In this document: positions 7,271-15,505 of the stretch, one piece after another
Numbering within the stretch: position 1 is the stretch's first letter
Layout: each line of letters opens with the position of its first letter
NCBI GenBank assembly: GCA_964655225.1
Contig: CAZZMB010000025.1
Span: 1 to 34,160 of the forward strand
Reading direction: 5' to 3'
From: JAFMKE01 sp964655225
GTDB taxonomy: Bacteria > Bacteroidota > Bacteroidia > Chitinophagales > UBA8649
DNA length: 34,160 bases
Made by a program: the position numbers and the translations under genes
Notes under the pieces: model-generated
What the model was told of the DNA's origin: nothing
The model's input: the letters and a program-made list of their open reading frames with translations, nothing else
The model's database searches: none

Positions 7271-8941
7271 CTAGAGCTTTTTAGTCTTGATATAAAATTG
7301 AGTTTTATTTAAACTTAGCTTTTCTTTCTTCTTCTTAACAAGCATATATTCCTGTAAATCCTGCGTGCCTTCTAAGCGTATGGTTTTGCCACCAATAAGC
7401 ACCTCGATAGGCATTGCAAATTCGCCTACATCAGTTTGCCATTTATACCTAAAGCTATACTTTTTACCCTTTTGGCGTTCAAGTTTATAATACAAGACCG
7501 GTATATCCTTGTAGAACACGTATTGCAGAAAGAGCGGAGTTAAATCTCTACCCGTCTTTTTATTGAAAAAGAACATAATATCATTTGCCGTGATGGTCTT
7601 GTATGCAAATTCAGACGTATTCATTTCCATTAATATTTCAAACCACAATTCATCATCATTGATAACATGACGTAAGGTATTTAAAAATAGCATACCCTTG
7701 TTATACATATCCCCATCTCCCTCTACATTCACATCATAGACCCCTGCCATAGGTCGTTTGTTTCCTATAGACGGTTTCTTGGCATTGACATAATCCTGCC
7801 CTATCTGATAGTCGAACATACACTCTACATAAAGCGCTTCCGAATAAGTGCAAAACCCCTCGTGAATCCACATGTCCGCAATATCCTGTGCACTAATTAA
7901 ATTACCCCAATATTCATGTCCCGTTTCATGAATAATAATATAATCAAACTTTAAACCAATACGACTAAAGTCAAAACCATTGTATCCTTCTTTATAATTG
8001 TTCCCATAAGCAATGGCAGTCTGATGTTCCATACCCAAGTAGGGAGTTTCTACTAATTTGTAGTTATCCCTCCAAAAAGGGAACTTACCAAAGTATTCCT
8101 CAAAACAACTTAACATAGGAGAAACTTGCTCAAACTGCTCTTTTGCTTTGCTGAGGTTGTATGGCATTACCCAATAATCTAGAAGAAGTTTTTCTCCATC
8201 CTTGGCTGTATATGTATCTTGAAAATTTACATAATTCCCTATGTTTAGGGTCACGTTATAGTTGTTAATAGGATAAGAAACTTTCCAGCTTACTATTTTT
8301 TTCTGATCTTTTGGATCCAATTCAATCGCTTCCATTACTCCGTTTCCAACAAACATGTATTTCTCTTCGTTAGGTAATTTGCAGCTCACCCGCATACTAT
8401 CAGGTTCATCACTCAAATGATCTTTGTTTGGCCACCATAAACTTGCTCCAATACCTTCGCAACTTACGCCTAACCAAGGGTTACCATCCTTATCCTTTTG
8501 CCAAGTAAATCCTCCATCCCAAGGTGGATTAACAGCAATGATAGGCTTTCCATGATAATACACTCGAAGCATGGACTGATTTCCTTTTTTTTGTACCTCA
8601 GGAAAATCGACAAAAAAAGCATCGAAACTTCGCTGATACTTTAAATGTGTGCCCTTAAAAACAACCGAGTCAATAAGCATATTGTCAAACAGATCCAATT
8701 GAATAGTCTCAAAATCATTGACAACTACATAATGGATATCATTATAGCCGGTAATGGATCGTTCCTCAAAGTCTATATCTAGATGCAAATTGTAATAATG
8801 GACATCAAAACAAGTTCGCTCAGGACTTAAATAACCTCTAAGTGTATCTCCTCGATTAAAATTACCATCGGTGCCGTCCAAAAGCTGTGCATAACTCTGC
8901 TGAGTAAGCAATACAAAAAGAAAGATGTTTAGAAACTTCAT
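7271..8941 (-). CDS. Secreted M1-family zinc metallopeptidase (aminopeptidase)
   Basis: It trims N-terminal residues from peptides outside the cytoplasm. A signal peptide covers residues 1-18 (cleavage before QLLDG). The N-terminal beta domain is followed by the substrate motif GMEHQ (303-307, the M1 GAMEN equivalent), the zinc site HETGH (338-342) in HETGHEYWGN and the third ligand Glu361 in WIHEGF, with the exact 18-residue spacing of M1. The 556 residues are shorter than PepN (about 870), so the C-terminal helical domain is reduced, as in other compact Bacteroidota M1 enzymes. No T9SS sorting domain is seen, so the periplasm is likely. It diverges from pyrG. Confidence 0.93.
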   Translation of the reverse strand: MKFLNIFLFVLLTQQSYAQLLDGTDGNFNRGDTLRGYLSPERTCFDVHYYNLHLDIDFEERSITGYNDIHYVVVNDFETIQLDLFDNMLIDSVVFKGTHLKYQRSFDAFFVDFPEVQKKGNQSMLRVYYHGKPIIAVNPPWDGGFTWQKDKDGNPWLGVSCEGIGASLWWPNKDHLSDEPDSMRVSCKLPNEEKYMFVGNGVMEAIELDPKDQKKIVSWKVSYPINNYNVTLNIGNYVNFQDTYTAKDGEKLLLDYWVMPYNLSKAKEQFEQVSPMLSCFEEYFGKFPFWRDNYKLVETPYLGMEHQTAIAYGNNYKEGYNGFDFSRIGLKFDYIIIHETGHEYWGNLISAQDIADMWIHEGFCTYSEALYVECMFDYQIGQDYVNAKKPSIGNKRPMAGVYDVNVEGDGDMYNKGMLFLNTLRHVINDDELWFEILMEMNTSEFAYKTITANDIMFFFNKKTGRDLTPLFLQYVFYKDIPVLYYKLERQKGKKYSFRYKWQTDVGEFAMPIEVLIGGKTIRLEGTQDLQEYMLVKKKKEKLSLNKTQFYIKTKKL

Positions 8942-9002
8942 TATATTTTGTTTGTTTAATTAAATTCATTGCTAATTTGATTATAAATAAATTAGCAAAG
9001 GC

Positions 9003-9032
9003 CAAAAATATGTATATTTTTGAGCTTACCAA
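9003..9032 (-). promoter_or_regulatory. Promoter of the M1 peptidase gene
   Basis: Read on the minus strand: TTG (complement of 9030-9032), 19-nt spacer, TATTTTTG (complement of 9003-9010). This is a good match to the Bacteroidota -33/-7 pattern, with a leader of about 55 nt. Confidence 0.6.
9015..9022 (+). promoter_or_regulatory. Candidate -7 element of pyrG
   Basis: TATTTTTG fits TAnnTTTG and lies 22 nt before the pyrG ATG. No TTG is placed 17-23 nt upstream. It is the mirror image of the divergent -7 at 9003-9010. Confidence 0.5.
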
Positions 9033-9044
9033 TCACATATACCC

Positions 9045-10670
9045 ATGTCAAAACATATTTTTGTTACCGGAGGCGTAACTTCCTCACTTGGAAAAGGAAT
9101 TTTTGCAGCATCGCTAGCAAAGCTTCTTCAAGGGCGCGGATATAAAGTAACTATTCAAAAATTTGATCCCTATATAAACGTAGATCCTGGTACCCTAAAC
9201 CCATACGAGCATGGCGAATGCTTTGTGACAGATGATGGAGCGGAGACCGATTTAGATCTAGGTCATTATGAGCGATTTCTTAGTATACGGACCAGTCAAG
9301 CGAATAATGTCACTACTGGCAGGGTATATCAAACGGTAATTAATAAAGAAAGACAAGGTGCTTTTTTAGGTAAAACTGTGCAGGTAATCCCTCATATAAC
9401 AGATGAAATTAAACACCGAATGCGCTTACTTGGTGAAACCGGTGAGTATGATATTGTGATAACGGAACTTGGAGGAACGGTTGGTGATATTGAATCGCTT
9501 CCATATATTGAGGCCGTTAGGCAACTTCAATGGGAACTTGGCAAAGGAAACACCTTGGTTTGTCACTTGACACTTATTCCATATTTAAATGCAGCAGGTG
9601 AACTTAAAACTAAACCGACTCAACATTCAGTAAAAGAAATGTCACGAAACGGTGTACAGCCCGATATTTTAATTTGCAGAACCGAAAAAAAGCTGGATGA
9701 AGATATCCGAATAAAACTCGCTCGTTTTTGTAATGTAGATATAGACAGTGTTATTGAAGCTATTGATGCTCCCTCTATCTATCATGTACCCATGCTGATG
9801 GAAGAGGAAAAAGTAGATACTACTGCATTAAGAAAATTAAATTTATCCTTCCAAGGAAGTTCTAATTTTGACGATTGGAAAACATTTGTAGAAAAAATTA
9901 ACAGTCCTATTAAACAGGTCAAAATTGGATTAATAGGTAAATATGTGGAACTTCAAGATGCCTATATATCCATCAACGAAGCATTTAAACATGCAGGAGT
10001 TGAGCATCAATGTAAAGTCGATGTTGTTCCCATACACAGTGGAGATCTAGATGCCGAAAACATGCAAGAATCTCTTGCTGAGTTGAGTGGGATATTAGTC
10101 GCACCTGGATTTGGGGATAGAGGGATTGAGGGTAAAATTAACGCCATTAAATATGCAAGAGAAAATAATATTCCATTTTTTGGTATCTGTCTCGGTATGC
10201 AATGCGCTGTTATTGAATTTGCTCGAAATGTCTTAGGCTTAAGTGAAGCACATTCTCTTGAAATGAATCCAAAAACTCCTCATGCGGTAATCAATTTAAT
10301 GGACGACCAGCTCGAGATTGAAGACAAAGGTGGAACCATGCGATTAGGTTCTTATAAATGTGCGCTTCATAATAATACCTTGGCAGTAGAACTTTATGGA
10401 TCAAATCAAATTAATGAACGTCATCGACATCGTTTCGAGTTTAATAATGATTATTTAGCACAGTTTGAAGCTAAGGGTATGCAAGCGACAGGTTTTAACC
10501 CCGAATCAAACTTGGTAGAAATTATGGAAGTAAAAGAACACCCATTTTTTATTGGTGTTCAGTTTCACCCTGAGTATAAAAGCACGGTAGCTTATCCTCA
10601 CCCCTTATTTAAGGGTTTTGTAAAAGCAGCTTTATCTTACCAAAACAAGATGCAGTTGAAAAACGCTTGA
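9045..10670 (+). CDS. pyrG: CTP synthase (glutamine-hydrolysing)
   Basis: It converts UTP to CTP using ATP and glutamine ammonia. The 541 residues cover both domains: the N-terminal amidoligase with GGVTSSLGKGIFAASL (9-24, P-loop region) and the GELKTKPTQHS UTP/CTP-binding segment (185-195), then the class I glutaminase domain with nucleophile Cys382 in GICLGMQC and His508/Glu510 in FHPEY. All catalytic residues are present and the length is normal. It is transcribed alone, divergent from the peptidase gene and convergent with the DUF2797 gene. Confidence 0.98.
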   Translation: MSKHIFVTGGVTSSLGKGIFAASLAKLLQGRGYKVTIQKFDPYINVDPGTLNPYEHGECFVTDDGAETDLDLGHYERFLSIRTSQANNVTTGRVYQTVINKERQGAFLGKTVQVIPHITDEIKHRMRLLGETGEYDIVITELGGTVGDIESLPYIEAVRQLQWELGKGNTLVCHLTLIPYLNAAGELKTKPTQHSVKEMSRNGVQPDILICRTEKKLDEDIRIKLARFCNVDIDSVIEAIDAPSIYHVPMLMEEEKVDTTALRKLNLSFQGSSNFDDWKTFVEKINSPIKQVKIGLIGKYVELQDAYISINEAFKHAGVEHQCKVDVVPIHSGDLDAENMQESLAELSGILVAPGFGDRGIEGKINAIKYARENNIPFFGICLGMQCAVIEFARNVLGLSEAHSLEMNPKTPHAVINLMDDQLEIEDKGGTMRLGSYKCALHNNTLAVELYGSNQINERHRHRFEFNNDYLAQFEAKGMQATGFNPESNLVEIMEVKEHPFFIGVQFHPEYKSTVAYPHPLFKGFVKAALSYQNKMQLKNA

Positions 10671-10692
10671 GCAGGTAGAAAAATTTAAGCAC

Positions 10693-10723
10693 AAAAGTCC
10701 TTGATTAGCTGCAATTGACTTTT
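10693..10723. terminator. Possible weak bidirectional terminator after pyrG
   Basis: AAAAGTC (10693-10699) and GACTTTT (10717-10723) can pair, with a further TTG/CAA pair inside. The stem is short and AT rich. It lies between the convergent pyrG and DUF2797 genes and is the only hairpin I see there. Confidence 0.3.
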
Positions 10724-10780
10724 CTTGGCAGCGAGCTTGGGAAGTAAAGAAATAAGAAGATTCCTATTCCTTAATTAAGT

Positions 10781-11584
10781 TTAAAATTGAATATTTACAA
10801 AGTATCCACTGTGATTTCGAATATTAATTACCTGACCATTCTCTAAATATAGGTATTGTCCTTTTATACCTTCTAAAACACTTTCAATAATAGGCTCTTT
10901 GTCCAGTTTAACACTTTTCACTTTATTGGGAAATTGATTAACCGGATATACAATTTTTGTAATCTCATCCTCGTCTGAAATATATTCATAATACGCTTCA
11001 TCTAAATAATGTTCAAGTGCCTCTTCTTTAACCGCTAACAAATCCAGGTCACTAAGCTCATTTTTCAGCATACGTTGCCAATTCGTTTTATCCGTGAAAA
11101 ACTCTTTGAGTTGAACTTCAATAGCCCCTGCTAGCTGTCGATAAGGTACCTCTGCCAAAATAATCGCCTCACTGGCTCCTTGATCAATCCATCGTGTGGG
11201 TAATTGCGTTTTTCGTGTGATCCCGATTTTAATGGCTGAAGACTTAGCCAAATAAACTATGTGCTCTTGATTATGATGTTGGTCTTCCCATTCAGGATTT
11301 CGACCCTTACCAAGATGAGCTTCACATAATTCGGGGTGAATAATGCAAGGTGAAGCTTCCGGAGCATTCATGAAACAAGAATAACAAGCCCCATTACCGA
11401 ACGATTTTTTCGTCTTTTTGCCGCAAATCATACAATTAATGACCCCCTCAAAGTTTACCTCAATGGCGTTACCTATTAGAGGATTTAAATGCAGTTTTCC
11501 CCCATCATGGCGTAAATAATATTGCACTTCGCCATCCAATGAAGTATACATTTTAGAGAGATGGGTGTATATAGAATTTTTCAT
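10781..11584 (-). CDS. DUF2797 family protein (zinc-binding, GIY-YIG-like core)
   Basis: Function unknown. The 267 residues carry a zinc-ribbon-like cluster: C51-x2-C54, C67-x2-C70, then C80 and C87 with His90. This is followed by a segment starting HIVYLAKSSAIKIGITR (about 108-124) with R131 and QGA (135-137), which resembles the GIY-YIG/T5orf172 nuclease core. That core similarity is inference from the motif order. It is the last gene of a four-gene minus-strand cluster, 6 nt after the CvfB-like gene, which hints at a nucleic-acid role. Confidence 0.8.
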   Translation of the reverse strand: MKNSIYTHLSKMYTSLDGEVQYYLRHDGGKLHLNPLIGNAIEVNFEGVINCMICGKKTKKSFGNGACYSCFMNAPEASPCIIHPELCEAHLGKGRNPEWEDQHHNQEHIVYLAKSSAIKIGITRKTQLPTRWIDQGASEAIILAEVPYRQLAGAIEVQLKEFFTDKTNWQRMLKNELSDLDLLAVKEEALEHYLDEAYYEYISDEDEITKIVYPVNQFPNKVKSVKLDKEPIIESVLEGIKGQYLYLENGQVINIRNHSGYFVNIQF

Positions 11585-11590
11585 AAAAAC

Positions 11591-12427
11591 CTATTCCTTA
11601 TCGACTAGTTTGATTCCGTCATCAGCCAACTCGATTAAGTGCTGCTTATATAAATTACCAATTACCCGCTTAAACGCCTTTTTACTCATTTGCAAAACTT
11701 CCTGCACCTCTTTAGGGTCACTCTTATCATGGAAAGCTAAGAAACCTCCATTCTTGCGAAGAATACCTAAGATTTTTTCAGCATGGTTTTCCAAGCTAGC
11801 AATACCAGGCTTTTCGAACAATAAATCCAGTTTTCCATCTTTTCTAACTTGCTTGATATATGCCTTCATTCGCATACCGGTGCTTACATCTTTAAAATTC
11901 TCATTTTGATAAGCTAATCCGAGGTGCTTTTCATCGACAATGCAGTTAAATCCCAAAGGAGATTCTCCAAGAACCATTATATCTACTTCATCCAGGTCCT
12001 TTAAATCACCTGTATCCTTGCTCATGAATTTTTCCCATTTTGCGCTACCAACCAAGCGATTGCTCTTTTCATCCACATGCATATGTACCAAATGATACTC
12101 TCCCTCTTGCATTTTTGATTTTTGCTCTTGAAACGGAACTAAGAGTTGTTTATCTATATTCCAATTCATAAAGGCACCAACAGGAGTTATATATGCAACT
12201 TCCAAAAATGCATAGCCATCGCAAACGATTTCCGGAATTTGCGTAGTTGCCGTAATTCTTTCATCGCTGTCTAAATAAACAAAAACCTTTACTTCGTCAT
12301 CAATTTTAAATGTAGGCAGGACAAATTTATTAGGAAGCAGAACATCTTCGTCTTGCTCATTTCCCAAAAAAAGACCTACGCTAGTTTCTCTTAGCACTTT
12401 TAGTATGTGGTATTTTCCAATTTCCAT
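11591..12427 (-). CDS. CvfB-like S1 RNA-binding protein
   Basis: The 278-residue protein fits the CvfB/YitL family: three S1-like OB folds followed by a C-terminal winged helix. The opening with GLFLGNEQDEDVLLPNK is the first S1-like unit, the segment with GAFMNWNIDKQLLVP (about residues 84-98) is the second, and KVRKDGKLDLLF-type residues mark the third. The end, with KKAFKRVIGNLYKQHLIEL, is the helix-turn-helix. In Staphylococcus CvfB binds RNA and affects virulence-factor expression; the role in Bacteroidota is unknown. It sits 19 nt after DAHP synthase and 6 nt before the DUF2797 gene. Confidence 0.88.
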   Translation of the reverse strand: MEIGKYHILKVLRETSVGLFLGNEQDEDVLLPNKFVLPTFKIDDEVKVFVYLDSDERITATTQIPEIVCDGYAFLEVAYITPVGAFMNWNIDKQLLVPFQEQKSKMQEGEYHLVHMHVDEKSNRLVGSAKWEKFMSKDTGDLKDLDEVDIMVLGESPLGFNCIVDEKHLGLAYQNENFKDVSTGMRMKAYIKQVRKDGKLDLLFEKPGIASLENHAEKILGILRKNGGFLAFHDKSDPKEVQEVLQMSKKAFKRVIGNLYKQHLIELADDGIKLVDKE

Positions 12428-12446
12428 TCAAGCTTTATTTTAAATA

Positions 12447-13442
12447 TTAGACCAGATTGCGGCCTACAGCTTGCGCCACAGGTTTTAAACTTGCCATTAA
12501 TTCTGCAAACTCATCAAAATTAAGCTGCTGAGCAGCATCACTCCACGCTTCCTTTGGAGTGGGATGAGATTCAATCAATAAACCCTCTACGCCCATGGCC
12601 ACACAGGCCCTTGCTAAATCTGCTACTCCATATGCATATCCCATTGCATGACTAGGATCTAAAATGATAGGTAAGTTTGTTTTTTCCTTGAGGAAAGAAA
12701 CACCACACAAATCCAAGGTAAATCTTGTATTGGTTTCAAATGTGCGAATACCTCTTTCACACAGAATCACTTGATCATTTCCGCCAGAGAGAATAAACTC
12801 CGCTGCTTGTACAAATTCTTGTAAGGTAGAACCAAAACCTCTTTTTAATAATACCGGTTTATTTGCCTTACCACATCGCTTTAATATTCCCTGATCATAC
12901 ATCGCTTTAGCCCCAATTTGTATAATGTCTGTATGCGCTATAACCTCTTCAACATGACTAGAATCTCTAACTTCAGTAATGATATGCAAACCATATTTTT
13001 CTCGCATTTTAGTCAATAACTTAAGCCCTTCAAGGCCTAAACCTTGGAAACTATATGGAGAGGTCCTCGGCTTGTAACACCCTGCGCGTAAAACCTTTAC
13101 TCCTTGAGATACACAATATTTTGCTGCTTGCTCAATTTGTGCTGGCGTTTCTACACTGCAGGGACCAGTTATCATAAGTGTTGAATTACCATCGCCTCCG
13201 ATTTCAAAATTTGGAAATTTAATCTTTCTAGTTTCTTTTAAGTACTGCTTACTTGCTAATTGAATATCGTTAGGAACGGCGATAGCTTTTGTCACTTTGT
13301 CCTTTAAATGACTCGGCAACTCTTGCAACTTTGAAGGACTAACCAATACAATTTCATCCTTCTCTATTAAAATTGCTTTTAGTTCGTCCGCTATGCTTTT
13401 TGCCTCGGCTAAACTTACTGTTTTGTTTAAATGTAAAATCAT
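12447..13442 (-). CDS. aroF: 3-deoxy-7-phosphoheptulonate (DAHP) synthase, type I-beta
   Basis: It condenses phosphoenolpyruvate and erythrose 4-phosphate, the first step of the shikimate pathway. The TIM-barrel part has GPCSVE (93-98) with metal ligand Cys95, RAGCYKPRTSPYSFQG (119-134), LCERGIRTFE and LDPSHAMG. KPRTS rather than the KANRSS of KDO-8-P synthase decides the assignment. Residues 1-85 form the ferredoxin-like N-terminal domain of the I-beta class, which in relatives mediates feedback inhibition by aromatic amino acids. It lies 24 nt after the epimerase-like/CBS gene and 19 nt before the CvfB-like gene. aroF is the usual name in this phylum; paralogue naming is loose. Confidence 0.93.
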   Translation of the reverse strand: MILHLNKTVSLAEAKSIADELKAILIEKDEIVLVSPSKLQELPSHLKDKVTKAIAVPNDIQLASKQYLKETRKIKFPNFEIGGDGNSTLMITGPCSVETPAQIEQAAKYCVSQGVKVLRAGCYKPRTSPYSFQGLGLEGLKLLTKMREKYGLHIITEVRDSSHVEEVIAHTDIIQIGAKAMYDQGILKRCGKANKPVLLKRGFGSTLQEFVQAAEFILSGGNDQVILCERGIRTFETNTRFTLDLCGVSFLKEKTNLPIILDPSHAMGYAYGVADLARACVAMGVEGLLIESHPTPKEAWSDAAQQLNFDEFAELMASLKPVAQAVGRNLV

Positions 13443-13466
13443 AAATACTGGTTTTAGGAAAATAGC

Positions 13467-14477
13467 TTAACCTTCTCCTTTAATTAATTCATTAAATGTA
13501 ATCACGCCTTTCAAAGCCTTTTTGTCATCGATTATTGGTAAAAACAAAATAGGAAAACTATATTTCTTGATTAGAGAAATCATTTCATAGGTACTTGCTT
13601 TTTCATTTAAGTAAATGGGCGATATATTTATCATATCCTTAACTGATAAACCATCTAAATCATCAATGTTTTTTAAAACTCCTTTTCTAAAATCCGCATT
13701 ACTGCAAACTCCCAAAATCGAATCATTTTCTTCAAAAAGCACAAACCCCATTCCAAATGAATCCAAGGTCTGAATAATTTCTTTTACCGAGCATTTGGCT
13801 GGGTTTAAAATAGGCAGCGATTGTTTATCCAACATAAAATCTTGTACCAAAAAAGAAGAGCCTTTTTGATGAAAGCGCAAATCTGCTAAAGCTTGAGCGA
13901 CATTGTCGTGATTGACAAGAAATGAACCTGACACAGCCTGACTCACACCTAACAATCGAAGAACGAAAGATACTTCTGCATTAATTCCCCCATCTACATA
14001 AACAGGAATATTAGCATATTGTCGTTTACATTGACGAATTCGATCAAAACTAGATTTCTCAAATTTGCCGCCGGATTTGCCCGGGATAGTTGTCATTAAC
14101 AAGATATAATCTAATTCTTTTACATAGGCTTGCAAAACATCCAAATTAGTCGTGTTTGTAATTGCTAGACCAAACTTATACCCTCTATCCTTGGGAATAA
14201 TCAAGGTATCCGTAATATTTTCTAGTTGCAAGGTCAATTGCTTAACACCAAGTTCCTTGGCTAATTGAAAAAATGATTCACTGTTGGACGCTATGGCATG
14301 CAAATCGATAGGCTTTGAAGATATTCCTTGAATAGCACGTATGTCCTTCGCAACTTTTTGCTCTTCCCCTTCAAAACAATCGACATGAAAGAAATCCACT
14401 GGCAAGGCATCCAACTCATGGACCAATGAAGGTAGATCTTGAAGATTTGAAGAATAAAGAGAAGCTGCAATTTTCAC
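13467..14477 (-). CDS. Ribulose-phosphate 3-epimerase-like barrel fused to a CBS pair
   Basis: Residues 1-~200 form a ribulose-phosphate-3-epimerase-like TIM barrel. The metal/catalytic tetrad is in place: His31 and Asp33 (FHVD), His60 (DLHA) and Asp162 (VDGGI), with Ser6 near the start. The phosphate/lid loop reads TIPGKSGGKF (130-139) in place of VNPGFGGQ. Residues ~211-268 and ~278-334 form two CBS domains; FRKG in the first recalls the CBS pair of arabinose-5-phosphate isomerase KdsD. Normal Rpe ends at about 220 residues, so this is a fusion. The start is GTG (14477); an in-frame stop (TAA) four codons upstream and no ATG exclude alternatives. Likely a regulated sugar-phosphate epimerase; the exact substrate is inferred. 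Confidence 0.82.
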   Translation of the reverse strand: MKIAASLYSSNLQDLPSLVHELDALPVDFFHVDCFEGEEQKVAKDIRAIQGISSKPIDLHAIASNSESFFQLAKELGVKQLTLQLENITDTLIIPKDRGYKFGLAITNTTNLDVLQAYVKELDYILLMTTIPGKSGGKFEKSSFDRIRQCKRQYANIPVYVDGGINAEVSFVLRLLGVSQAVSGSFLVNHDNVAQALADLRFHQKGSSFLVQDFMLDKQSLPILNPAKCSVKEIIQTLDSFGMGFVLFEENDSILGVCSNADFRKGVLKNIDDLDGLSVKDMINISPIYLNEKASTYEMISLIKKYSFPILFLPIIDDKKALKGVITFNELIKGEG

Positions 14478-14613
14478 TGCGTAAAATTACAATAAGTTTT
14501 AGACTATGAAAGATAATTATGCCTCCTGATTTAAAGGCCCTATGCTTGAGCACCCGAACCACAAGAGAAGGCAATAAATTAAGCGTCGCAAGTTAACTCC
14601 TTGCATTATGGAT
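14478..14613. other. Spacer between folP and the epimerase-CBS cluster
   Basis: I see no gene or good terminator in these 136 nt. On the minus strand TAACTTGC (around 14590) and TAATTTTA (just before the GTG start) are single-mismatch -7 candidates, so the downstream cluster may have its own promoter. Confidence 0.35.
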
Positions 14614-15462
14614 CTATCCTCTTCCTTGCGAAAGCTCCCAAATTTTAATCACCTCCTTGACTGCCTTAACATCATGCACGCGCAATAAACGCGCACCGTT
14701 TTGTATGGCAATTAAGTGAGCTGCGGCTGTTGCTGTTAAACTTTCTTTGGGCGTTATCCCTAGCGGTTTATACAACATAGATTTTCGAGAAATACCAGCT
14801 AAAATCGGATACGCTATACTCTTACTCATAACTTGAATCCCCATGAGTAGCTGATAGTTTTGTTCGATTGTTTTTCCAAACCCAAATCCGGGATCCAAAA
14901 TGATATCATTAACCCCCTGCTCATTTAACTTTGCCGCCTTTTCAGTTAGCAATTTTAACACCTCTAAAACTACATCTTCGTACTGAGGATTGTTTTGCAT
15001 ATTTTGAGGAGTTCCCTGAATATGAGAAATAATATAGGGGCATTTTAAGCGGACAATCAAGGGGAACATTCCTTCATCCATGTCGCCTCCACTAATATCA
15101 TTGACTATTTGCGCTCCCGCCAAATAGGCAGCTTGAGCGACACTTGCTCTAAAGGTGTCAATGGAAATGATAATATCCGTAAAACTCGATTTGAGCCTTT
15201 CAATAATAGGTAGCACCCTATCCATTTCCTCTTGCTCACTAACATGCGCTGCATTCGGCCGAGTAGATACGCCCCCAACATCAATAATATCAGCTCCTTC
15301 GGCTAACATTTTTGCTGCGTGTTCAATGGCAAAATTTAAATTAGAATACTGCCCACCGTCATAAAATGAATCAGGAGTGGCATTCAAGATACCCATGACT
15401 GCAATCTGATGGAAATCATGCAATTTTCCGCTGCAATTAATAGAAAAATAAGAATTTGTCAA
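14614..15462 (-). CDS. folP: Dihydropteroate synthase
   Basis: It joins 4-aminobenzoate to the hydroxymethyl-dihydropterin pyrophosphate in folate synthesis. Family motifs are MGILNATPDSFYDGG (23-37), GADIIDVGGVSTRP (57-70, Val for the usual Glu after GG), NDISGG (121-126), DPGFGFGKT and RVHDV near the end. Length is normal (282). The frame has no ATG before Met23, which is inside the core, and an in-frame stop lies seven codons further upstream, so the start is a non-ATG codon. TTG at 15462 gives the listed protein, but this TTG is also the end of a TAATTTTG promoter-like element; starts a few codons later (ATT at codon 8) are possible. Confidence 0.94.
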   Translation of the reverse strand: MTNSYFSINCSGKLHDFHQIAVMGILNATPDSFYDGGQYSNLNFAIEHAAKMLAEGADIIDVGGVSTRPNAAHVSEQEEMDRVLPIIERLKSSFTDIIISIDTFRASVAQAAYLAGAQIVNDISGGDMDEGMFPLIVRLKCPYIISHIQGTPQNMQNNPQYEDVVLEVLKLLTEKAAKLNEQGVNDIILDPGFGFGKTIEQNYQLLMGIQVMSKSIAYPILAGISRKSMLYKPLGITPKESLTATAAAHLIAIQNGARLLRVHDVKAVKEVIKIWELSQGRG

Positions 15463-15489
15463 AATTACCGAGTTAAAGATTTATTTTTG
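15455..15489 (+). promoter_or_regulatory. Promoter of the DUF1599 gene
   Basis: TTTG at 15455-15458, a 23-nt spacer and TATTTTTG at 15482-15489 fit the Bacteroidota pattern at the long end of its spacing. The start codon follows 16 nt later, so the leader is very short. Confidence 0.5.
15460..15467 (-). promoter_or_regulatory. Candidate -7 element overlapping the folP start
   Basis: The minus strand reads TAATTTTG, a full TAnnTTTG match. Its last three bases are the TTG taken as the folP start. No TTG lies at the -33 distance, so it may be chance. Confidence 0.3.
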
Positions 15490-15505
15490 TGTAAAGTTAA
15501 GCATT

